A model generated the notes under the pieces. That model saw nothing but the letters and a program-made list of their open reading frames with translations, did not search any database and was not told the DNA's origin. 64,000 nucleotides of DNA. Source: Aristolochia californica (lineage: Eukaryota; Streptophyta; Magnoliopsida; Piperales; Aristolochiaceae). A program made the translations under genes and the position numbers. Location: the NCBI GenBank assembly GCA_029961685.1, contig JARWKL010000004.1:26169610-26233609 (forward strand), in the 5' to 3' direction. Positions 55,129-64,000 of this stretch are shown piece after piece (position 1 is the stretch's first letter; the number at the start of each line of letters is the position of its first letter).

Positions 55129-55544
55129 TGTTGAAGCATCAAAGAGTCTAAGATGAGTTTCATGCACAACATTTCTCACAAGGGAGTCTAAGAAGAATCT
55201 CACGCAAGACAAGTCTCACAAGAGAAGCAAGGTCAAAAGAAAAAACTCATGTAAAAGAAGACATTTTCTAGTTTGTTTGTTTTTTTTTTTTTGTTTCTTT
55301 CATGTTTAATTTAGCAAGTTATAGTTTGAGTGTAATTGGATATCTTGGGCAGTATAGTTTGTTTGTAACTAGGAAATCTTTTTTTCTTTATTAATAAGAA
55401 TGCCAAAGAGGAAGGGAGACAAGCATGTTAATCTCCTCTCCTAGTTTATTTTCTCTTAATGTGCCTTTACCTCTCTTGTCTCTTGTTCTCTTCTTCCTCT
55501 CTCATGTTTTCCTCTCAAGCATGCCCATTTTATGAAATGAAACA
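55129..55544 (+). repeat. Putative LTR with preceding polypurine tract
   Basis: TGTTGAAGCATC to GAAATGAAACA, 416 bp, directly after AACTTGAAGGGGAT. Contains 'gagtgtaattggata', 'ttattaataagaatgcc' and a CT-rich downstream part as in plant LTRs. No partner LTR was found and the flanks do not form a duplication (GGGAT, CTAAC), so it would be the 3' end of a truncated element. Confidence 0.45.
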
Positions 55545-58037
55545 CTAACCTTCATGTGAACAACGCTTCTGCATCCCCTAGCTAAGCTAAATATTTTAGC
55601 CACAAACATGTTAAATTTTTTGTCTTCCAATAACCACAATATTCAATGTAACTATCTTTTAGATTTTCTTATTATTTATTTATGGTTGTCATAAAAAAAT
55701 CCTGATTGCATTTGTTTATTATTTTTTATAGTTGTGATAAAAAAATCCCAATAGCATAAATTGGGTGTAAGGGGGGGTAAGGATGCTACCAAAAACCCAC
55801 CTTGTCAAGGGTGATGAGCCTAATTTGTAATAACAAATAAGGCTCATATAATAGGTTGGAGTTTTTATATGAATAGGAAGAAAGGAGTTTGGGCCTAAGT
55901 CTATATAAACTTAGGTCAATTTTCAATTAATCATAAAATTTTAATTGAATAAATAAAAAATAATTTCTTCGTATTTGGCATGTATTTGTTAGTTCCATTA
56001 AAAAACAAATGTAGAGTGAGAGTGAATAGATTTTTTGCTTATCCCTCAAGTATTTTCAAAGTTTCTAGAATTTAATTGTGCAATGTAAAAATTAAAAACA
56101 GAGTTCAACCACAAAAATTCATACAATCACATGATGATCATATGATGATCTATATTGGTTCACATCTTAACATATTCTAGAGTTTCCAATCCACTACAAG
56201 TTGTTTTCACCTTAAGTTAATTCACTATGTTTTGGGTTGTCTAATTGTACGTACAATAAATAGTCTCTAAGACAATTATATTGTTGTCCACACAAGGATT
56301 TACACTTATCAATTAAATACAGTAGCTGGCATACAAAAATTCACCCTCATAAAGGAATACAGTAACAATTACATTATCCAACCTAGACTCACAAAGGAAT
56401 ATTCTAGCAACTTGCTAGGCAATCTTGCCTAGACCCACAAAGGAATTTTGCAACAACTGCTCAATAGGCGCACTAGGCCTAAACCCACTAAGGGATTTTC
56501 AGTACCGCTTGCTTTCACAATGATTTATGGTTCACAACAGCTTCTAAGGCCTAATGGTTCTTTCCTATTCAACCAAACTGGACCCTCTTAATACAGATGA
56601 GGTGAGGATGGTCTTGCCTTAACAAGGCTTAAGTCAAAAATGCAAAGGTTACTTGCTTATAGTTCAAGCTAAATATAGAAATGTCTTAATATAGCAGATA
56701 TTGGAATAGAAACATAGTATGGATAGATTCACCAATCCTAATTATCTATTTGAGGTAATAGTAGCTCAATCAGTTCCTCAAATGACTAGATTTAAAGTTC
56801 AAAAATCGGCGTAAAATTGGATAGATTTTGAAAAATGGCTTGGGGGGGGGGGGGGGGGGGGGGGGGGCACTTAAAAGTTGTTCAATCAAATAAAGATTCC
56901 ACAATCTAAGCCCACAAGTAACATTTTGTTGGAGCTTTAAACTTCAAAAGAGTTTGAACATGTAACTTTCTTTATCATTCTTTTTTGTTTCTTATTATGT
57001 AAAAGGGGTAGTCTTGTAATTCTTGATATCTAGTGAATGTTACAGATAAAGTTGGAAAGGGGTGTGGGTGGAACGACATACACATGAATCTCTTTTCTCT
57101 CTTTCTCACATATTCTCTCTCATTCAAGTTGTCCCTACTGCTGTGCACTTTCATCTTCTTCCACATGGCTAACTAAGAAAGTTCTCAAAGGTATTTCATA
57201 GAACTCTAGAATCTATCATGTTCTAAACAACTTTGATGTTTATAAAGTATAAGATCTTATAGTTTATACTTACTTGACCAAGTGTATTTTAAGGATTTTA
57301 AAATAGGAGTCACATAAGCACTTTGATTTTTAAAACAAGAAGTGATATTAATAAAACAATTGATCTCAAAGTAAGTGCACTTCAATTCATTATGCTTGAT
57401 CAAGTATCATGAACTCATTTCAAAATATGTGCACCAAAATACTTGGATTTTTGTAACAACCCAATTTTTTAATATAACACAAATGACTCCAAAAATTTTC
57501 TTGCTAGAAGAAAAATAAAATATCAAAATCAAGATGCATAAAAATCAGCGAGGATTAAGCTAAGTAAACAATATTTCAAAGTAAAAGCACAAGAAATACG
57601 TAATTTTTTTATGAATAGCATTTAAAATTTCTAAATCCATTTCCAAAAAATCTGTTACTAAGTATGAGAAATGCTTATGAGTGATTTTTTTGCTTTATGA
57701 GTCAAAAGTGGCAAATCTTGGAGTGAAATCAACTCATAAAGATGAGTTCTTGATGTTAAAAAATGGAGTCATAAAACATAGAAAGGGACACTTGTCCTTT
57801 TTAAAATCACAACAGAATCTCAAATATATCTCTCAAGAAAAACATAAAATTCTTGCAATAACGTGCTTCTAATATAGATAGCTTATTTACATATTTTGAA
57901 GACCTATCTTTCTTCGATTGAAGCTTCATTCTTAATTTGCAAATTTTTTGGAATGGGTTGTTTAAATGATTGTGGACCAGTCGAATGATCTTCACTAGAT
58001 TCTTGTTCTTCTTCCTCAAAAGTGTTTGGTTTCTTTG
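55545..58037. other. Intergenic, no supported gene
   Basis: Unremarkable A/T-rich sequence with a poly-G run at 56842-56867. Near 57010-57166 the minus strand is open for ~60 codons without a recognisable match. Confidence 0.4.
56842..56867. repeat. 26-base poly-G run
   Basis: Uninterrupted G between 'atggctt' and 'cacttaaaag', in otherwise A/T-rich intergenic DNA. Confidence 0.9.
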
Positions 58038-58134
58038 TGTTGGATTTAGAATCCCATGATAAGGTCCTCGACCAAGAGGGTAAGAGAGAGGAGAAGAAAA
58101 GGAGAGGAAGAATGAAGAGAGAAGAAAGAGGGAC

Positions 58135-58186
<52 letters not shown>

Positions 58187-58474
58187 AGACAGAGAAACTT
58201 CGAGAGAAAAGTCTATGGATAAATTTGAGAGAGAAGAGGGGAGACTTAATGATCTAACCCTTGCCTTGAGCCTCTATTTATAGTTTATGAAGGAAGGTTA
58301 CAATGACTACAATGGCCTTAGGGATACAATCTCTCAAAAGGAAAAGATATAAGTTGCATATATCATCTTCATTAATTACAACCTTATGCCCCTTAATCAT
58401 TAAATTACACATTGTGCCACCTCCTTGATGTGGGGAAGGTATTTACCGTAGCCACTTTGAGATGTCTTCCAACA
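58038..58474 (-). repeat. 3' LTR of the right-edge copia, with a 49-G run
   Basis: 437 bp, minus strand TGTTGGAAGACATC to TTCTAAATCCAACA. The TATA core on plus is 'tatttata' (58275-58282; minus CTATAAATAGAGG). Bases 58137-58185 are uninterrupted G on plus. Confidence 0.85.
58137..58185. repeat. 49-base poly-G run in an LTR
   Basis: Four G at 58137-58140 and 45 at 58141-58185. On the LTR's coding strand it is poly-C within a CT-rich transcribed region. The real length may be different because such runs are hard to sequence. Confidence 0.9.
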
Positions 58475-58486
58475 CTCCCCCTCAAG

Positions 58487-59825
58487 CTGTTGGAGAGAAA
58501 ACATCATTGATATCCAATTTGCCACATATAGTGGTTAAGATCTTGAGTGTGACTGGTTTCGTAAGAATGTTTGCCACCTGCCCTTGTGATGGAACATGTC
58601 TGAGATATAAGATTCCAGCCTGAAATGTTTCCCGAATAAAGTGGTAGTCTACCTCAATGTGGTTTATCCTCTCCTGGAAGACAGGATTTGAAGTGATATG
58701 GATGACTACCTAGTTGTCGCAATATAATTCCATAGAAGCTCCTTTATAGAATCCCGATTTAGTTAGAAGAAATCTGATCCATAGAAGCTCTGTTTGGGCC
58801 TTACTTATTTACTCTGCTTCTGCACTAGAGCTTGCAACAACATTTTACTTTTTGCTTCTCTATGTAACCAGGTTACCTCCAACTAAGGTACAATACCATG
58901 AAGTGGACTTCTTGTCATTAGGTGATCTAGCTCAATCTACATATGAGAAATCTTCTATGTTGAAATGGCCATGATTCTTATAGAGAAGCCCTTTTTTTGG
59001 AGCTCCTTTGAAATATCTTTGTATCCTATCCAAGGCTTGACAATGGGTAAGTTGTGGTTTGTCCGTATATTGACTCACCACACTTACTACATATGATATA
59101 TCTGGTCTGGTCACTATGAGGTAAATAAACTTTCCCACAAGCCTCTAATATTTACCTATATCAACATCTTCGCCAGAGCTTGCACATAGTTTTTCATTAG
59201 CATCCATTGGAGTGTCAATAGGTCGACTCCCCATCCATGTGTCCTCGAGTAGGTCCAAGGTATACTTTCTCTAAGATAATATGATCCCATGCTTTGATTG
59301 GTATACCTCAATTCCTAGAAAATATTTTAGAAGTCCAAGATCCTTTGTTTAAAATTCTTGGTAAATACTTTCTTTGACATCTTTGATGTTGTCCTCACTA
59401 CCAGTTAAGACGATATCATCCACATAAACTACTAGTAATACTTTTCCATTTGAGGTATTTTTGATAAAGGCAAAATGATCTATTGAGCACTGGTTGAATC
59501 CATACCGTAACATTGCTTGGCTAAAATTTTGCAAACCAAGCCTGAGAAGACTATTTAAGGCCACTAAAAGACTTTCTCAATTTGCATACTGACTTTCCCT
59601 CAACCACAAAACCAAGTGGTTGGTGCATATACATCTCTTCTTTTATGTCCCCATTCAAATTTGTTTTTTTTTTACATCCAATTGAAATATTGCCCAAGTG
59701 GAATTAGTAGCTAGAGATTATAAGATGTGTATCGAGCTTAATTTAGAAACTAGAGAAATTTTTTTCCCATAATCCACTCCATAACATTGAGCGTATGTCT
59801 TGGAAATGAGTCGATTTTTGAGGCG
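58487..59825 (-). pseudogene. Copia RNase H and reverse-transcriptase C-part, broken
   Basis: 59564-59349 carries 'LLVVYVDDIVLTGSEDNIKD' with an intact YVDD (codons at 59423-59415). 59138-58932 carries 'KFIYLIVTRPDISYVVSVVS', 'TDKPQLTHCQALDRIQRY' and 'KNHGHFNIEDFS'. RNase H runs on to ~58500. Farther up, near 59630, 'NGDIKEEMYMHQPLGFVVEG'. Stops and frameshifts lie between blocks. It ends at the family-B insertion. Confidence 0.85.
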
Positions 59826-62346
59826 TGTTGAATTTATGGAAAGAGAAATACTTTATTGACTTATTATAATCAAAGTACATGAACCTCTATTTATAATAGA
59901 GGAAGGAAGTAAAGTCCAATTAAAATTAAACTACATTTGTCCCAATTATACCCAAACTCTAACACTTAAAGATAAGTCCTAGCATAATTAAATAACACAA
60001 TATAAAAAAAAGACTAACATGACTAAAAAACCTTTAAATTGAAACTCTTTTGTGAGACCTACTTCCATAATAATTCTGGGTCTGTAAGACTTCTTATGCC
60101 ACCCCACATGATCATGGTGGGTCTTACCAGCTTGTGTGATCATGGTGGGTCCATATCTTATGGGCTTTGGCCCATCTTCCAAAACTTTCCCTCAAGTTGG
60201 GGGTGACAGAACATCATGAACTCCCAGCTTGCTGCAAGTGATGTATAAGATCGTCTTGTAAAAATGGCAGTCCTCCATATCTTCCAATGCTCCCCCTCAT
60301 CCTAGTGGTCTCTTCTATGAAGTTGAACTGGCATAAGATAAGTGAGATTAAAATCACTCTAAGCTGTATGACATTGTCTATACGCAATACTCAAAAGTGT
60401 AACAAAACTCTTGCATCACCATGTCCCTCCACAGGACAACGACTCTCAAGTGGTAGGATTAATAAATGCCAATAAAGGGGGGCAACAAATATGTAGTAAT
60501 AACCTTCTCCATCATAGTGTCCCAACCCGGGAACCGACTCTCATAGGTAGAAATGGATGATAAATGCTTGTCATTCACAAGACGTCTATAAAAGATGTGA
60601 TACATGATAAATGACAGTCATTCACAAGATAGCAATAAAAGATGTCATAAGTGGGTAATGTTTGTCATTCACGAGACAACAATAAAGGACCCACGGGTAT
60701 ATATAAAGTCTCAATGGTCTTAAAACACCCAACCATGATGGACTTAACTCCCAACCGAAGCAACACACGGGAGATTGGCCCAAAGAGGTATGTGAGAGTC
60801 AAATAACAGCTGAGGAGAAAGGTTGTCAAATAACCAATGGGTAATGGGTAAAGAGGAAGATAGGATGCTGTGGCCATCACTTCTTCAATAATAACATCTC
60901 ATCCAAAGAGACACAATAGTTGCAGCTGGAGAAAAAGAATCGAGTCGAGACAATTAAGATATCACCAATAATTAATACAATTATTATTGCAAGTTAGGAT
61001 TCTTGGTCTTCAATGTTTTTTTGTGCTGTCCCTTTCTTGAATATTTTGATCACAAAATACTTACCACAACATATGGAATGAAATACCTCTTTCTTGTACT
61101 TCTACTTCTCCCACTCAAGCTGGGAGGTAATGACAGTGATCCCAACTTGAACCAAATAACATAGATGTAGTATGGCAGTGATATAGTTGATCAATAATAG
61201 CAACTCAAAAATTGATGCAAAACATTCGGCTTAAACTCGGATTTTTCAATGCAACAGGATATCAGCATGACCTTTGATTCTTCCAATGAGAATATATCTT
61301 TAAATATAGATCAGATTGGCATGAAAATTTCTCCTTATGAAACTAGCCTTGAATAAATTTCATCCAAGTATAATTTATCTTCATAAAATATACTTATATT
61401 GATATATATAATATGATAGATTTGGGTCTTTGTAATTTGGCTGAACTAAGTATTCTTTCCCTTTTTTTCAACATGACCATTGAATCTTCCAAGATCAATA
61501 TCTCCGTATGAAAAACTCAGATAAAGAATTGGTTTAATAGTTAAGAAAATAGAATTAGAGATATTTCTTTTGATATGTAATTCTCCATATAAAGTTTCAT
61601 TCTTGATAGCATTAAATAGTTCAGAAGTTGAAGCTTTCTGCTACTGCTCGAATCTCTTTTGTAATCCGACCTTTGCTGCTTCAAATATCGATTTCTATTT
61701 TTAGATAACTCTAATTTGAAAAAATAAATTTTACCTGGAAATTAGACTTGAATATCTTTCTGTCAATATATAATATGCAATATTAAAAGCTCAGTATAAA
61801 GGTAAAAATTCAAAGCAAACAAATGGTATAGGGATTGAAAAGAGAAAAAAAAAAGATAAATATGAACCTAAACAACTAGAGATAATAGATCAGAAAAGGA
61901 TCTCGTTATCTTTGTGGGTTGATTGAGTCAATACCATGTTGAATTTATGGAAAAGAGAAATACTTCATTGACTTATTATAATCAGAGCACATGAAACTCT
62001 ATTTATCATAGAGGAAGGTAATAGAGTCCAATTAGAATTAAACTACCTTTGTCCCAATTACACCAAAACTCTAACACTTAAAGATAAAGATAAGCCCTAG
62101 CATAATTAAATAACTCAATATAAATAGAAGACTGACATGACTAAAAAACCTTTAAACTGAAACTCTTCTATGGGATCTGCTTCCATTATAATTTTGGGTC
62201 TGTAAGACTTCTTATTGTGTAAGACTTCGTATGCCACCTCAAGTGATTATGGTGAATCAATATCTTATGGGCTTGGGCCAATCTTCCAACAAACTTGGAT
62301 ATGTGGGCCTTCCTTGTTCATGTGGACTTAGGCCCATCTTCCAACA
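59826..62346 (-). mobile_element. Family-B non-coding LTR element, copy 2
   Basis: Left LTR 59826-~60184 and right LTR 61937-62346 (TGTTGAATTTATGG to CTTCCAACA). A primer-site remnant (aatacca, 61930-61936) lies inside the right LTR and a polypurine sequence (tttccctcaagtt) inside the left. The 1.75-kb internal part, like that of copy 1, has no gag or pol. Flanks AGGCG and GAACA do not match; the host reverse transcriptase resumes on both sides. Confidence 0.8.
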
Positions 62347-62614
62347 GAACAAGCAACATAACCATCTGGAATGTGTTTGATAGTAAAAACCCATTTATAG
62401 CCCACTAGTTTCTTTCCAAGAGGAAGGGGAACAAAGACCCAAGTTGATTTTCATACAAGGCATGCATTTCTTCTTCCATGGCTACCTTCCATCCTAGATG
62501 TCTCAAAGCCTCTTGATAGGACTGTGGAACAAAGTTGAAGAAATAGATGCAAGAAACTAATAGCATGAAGAAAATGATTGATGGTGAGAAACAAAGTTTG
62601 ATATAGGATGAGAA
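62347..62614 (-). pseudogene. Copia reverse-transcriptase N-terminal part
   Basis: Minus strand reads 'FVPQSYQEALRHLGWKVAME', 'EEMHALYENQLGSLFPFLLE' and then 'FQMVMLL' up to the family-B boundary. The solo LTR at 62620 interrupts it upstream. Confidence 0.85.
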
Positions 62615-62619
62615 GTGGA

Positions 62620-62923
62620 TGTTAGAAATTAGACGCCCTAATTGCAAACTATCGAGAGCAACAATAATAATCAAAGAAGAAAGATAAGCAAGCAAAAAAT
62701 ACAACAAGATTTACATAGGTTCGCCTCAAGGTGAGACTCTGTCTTGTCTTTTGCTACTATAGTAATTCACTATCAAGATGAAATTGTTTACAAGAGAAAT
62801 TGCACACACTCATAGGTGTTTTTAGCTAACGTCTCTCGGGCCACACCGCAATACAAGAGGGAAAGATTAGTGGTCCACGTACCAACTCAGTGTAAGGCAT
62901 TGATTAAGCTCCAAAACTTAACA
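62620..62923 (-). repeat. Solo LTR with perfect GTGGA duplication
   Basis: 304 bp, TGTTAGAAATTAGACGCC to AAAACTTAACA on plus, same family as 1247/45632/49513. GTGGA occurs at 62615-62619 and 62924-62928. It sits inside the pol gene of the right-edge copia. Confidence 0.93.
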
Positions 62924-62928
62924 GTGGA

Positions 62929-64000
62929 GGGCCTACTGCAAGTATGAGGCTCCTTCCGCAGAGCTATGGGCCAAATATCAAATTGTGGGCCAAATACAAT
63001 AGGAGAAGACTGACTTACCTCAGACGGAACTATAAACTTCACAAGTGTGGTGTTGGCTGGGTCGTCATGGGGCTGAATTAGATCCACATCAAGTGGCACA
63101 ACGAGCTTCAAAGTTTCTTGTTCTAATGAAAGACCTGGAGGTGCATCTTTTGAGATATAAAAAGATGTGTCCTAAAAAAGGTGAACTTATTAGAGACAAT
63201 TAACTTCTAAAGATGAGGATTATAATAGACAAAACCTTTTTGGGTACGAGAGTAGCCCGAAAAGATACACTTTAGAGACTTAAGCTCAAGCTAAATCTTT
63301 GGAGAGGATGTGATATGAACAAAGCATGTGCAACCAAAGACCTTCAAACAAAGTGAGTATGGGTCTTCATCTGAAAAAAAATAATGAGTATAGGGATTTA
63401 TGGCTAAGAACTAAAGAAGGTAGCCTATTAATAAAGAAGTAAGTTGTAAGAATGGCATGTGGCTAGTAATAGTATAACACCTTCATAGAGTAGAGTAAGC
63501 CATGGGTACCTCAAGAAGTTGCAGTTTTTTCTTTCAGTTACACCATTTTGTTAAGGGGCTTAGGCACAAAGTTTGATGAATAATACCACTATCATGTCAA
63601 AAAGGATTGAAATTCACCTTTTGGCATTATTCAATCGAAACAATTGTATTTGTTTTCCAAATTGTGTGGACACCATAGCATGAAAAGAGTTAAATATGGA
63701 AAAAAATTCAGATCGTTCTTTAAAAAAAAATAGCCATGTTACTCTAGTGAAGTCATCAACAAAGGTGACAAAATATTTAACTTGAGATATGTTCAAGACA
63801 TTTAAGGGTCCCCATACATCTGAATGAATTAATGAAAGGGAACAATACCTTTAAGTTTATTTCGAGGAGAATATGTTGTCCTCTGGTGTTTGCTCAATTG
63901 ATAGACTTAACAATTGAAATTTGATAAAGTTTTAAAGATGAAAATAAGTGCTGAAGCGATGCTACTGATGGATGACCAAACCGGTTGTGTCACAACCTTG
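62929..64000 (-). pseudogene. Copia integrase and linker to reverse transcriptase, open at the window edge
   Basis: Linker text at 63111-62929 ('SPIVFGPQFDIWPIALRKEP', 'HTCSRPST') parallels the family-C copia. Integrase traces: 'KVFGCTCF..' near 63340, 'FVTFVDDFTRVTWLFFFKER' at 63796-63700, and 'QLSKHQRTTYSPR' near 63890 (the zinc-binding side). Stops near 63610 and elsewhere. It continues past 64000. Confidence 0.83.

Larger units (their letters stand above)
58038..64000 (-). mobile_element. Copia element, minus strand, running off the right edge
   Basis: 3' LTR 58038-58474, polypurine tract 58475-58486 (minus CTTGAGGGGGAG), then RNase H, reverse transcriptase and integrase toward 64000. 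Its protein is close to the family-C copia (shared 'GHFNIE', 'PQSYQEALRHLGWK', 'QLSKHQRTTYSPR'), but the LTRs differ. It is broken by a family-B element (59826-62346) and a solo LTR (62620-62923). Gag and the 5' LTR would lie beyond the window. Confidence 0.88.

Noticed and set aside
57681..57872. 63-codon frame with a leucine/lysine-rich peptide
   Set aside because: No family resemblance and no gene context; chance-length frame in A/T-rich DNA.
58022..58222. Glycine-rich open frame
   Set aside because: The glycines are the 49-G run in an LTR.
59821..62351. Target duplication for family-B copy 2
   Set aside because: Flanking pentamers AGGCG and GAACA share only one base; decay by transitions is conceivable but not supported.
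1..64000. tRNA and rRNA genes
   Set aside because: tRNA-like phrases (TGGTATCAGAGC) are retrotransposon primer sites; no cloverleaf or rRNA sequence was recognised by eye.

Overview
The window is nuclear DNA of a flowering plant, probably a woody eudicot. A grapevine-like genome is my guess from the style of the copia and gypsy families; nothing here proves the species. Evidence for a plant: Ty1/copia and Ty3/gypsy LTR retrotransposons with tRNA-Met type primer sites (TGGTATCAGAGC), an AT-rich background, GT-AG introns, a plant AIPP2/PAIPP2-type gene and a plant DExH-helicase-like exon. There is no bacterial or organellar gene organisation.

Layout. 1-6545: a ~180-bp satellite cut in two by a degenerate copia element (1247-4908) that carries part of another copia. 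6548-10528: remains of a non-coding LTR family ('family B'), including a 646-bp palindrome and an inserted short element ('family A', 7296-9794), which holds a solo family-B LTR. 10529-12530: AT-rich DNA with a ~165-bp tandem repeat. 12891-13160: an orphan first exon like DExH-box RNA helicases. 15051-21000: a minus-strand chromodomain gypsy element. 21819-27695: a plus-strand copia ('family C') with a perfect TAAGT target-site duplication.

29641-51581 (minus) is the only convincing host gene: an AIPP2/PAIPP2-like protein. Its three exons keep the reading frame across phase-matched splice sites, and its first coding intron is 21,012 bp. That intron is nearly all nested retrotransposons: intron > copia remnant > gypsy (31029-50283, target duplication TGTGG/TATGG) > a tandem LTR-internal-LTR-internal-LTR element in the gypsy 3' LTR (36569-50178) > a family-B element (37312-40151) and a pair of opposed copia elements (43520-49763) > a solo family-C LTR. 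A possible promoter and 5' noncoding exon lie at 53736-53874.

53.9-58.0 kb is mostly featureless, apart from one LTR-like block and a poly-G run. 58038-64000 is the 3' part of a minus-strand copia that runs off the window; it is interrupted by a family-B element and by a solo LTR with a perfect GTGGA duplication.

Every retrotransposon reading frame seen here is broken by stops, frameshifts, deletions or lost catalytic residues, so none is autonomous. The point of greatest interest is the AIPP2-like gene. Its family belongs to plant chromatin regulation and is linked by name to the ASI1/EDM2 machinery that handles genes with heterochromatic introns, and this copy has exactly such an intron.
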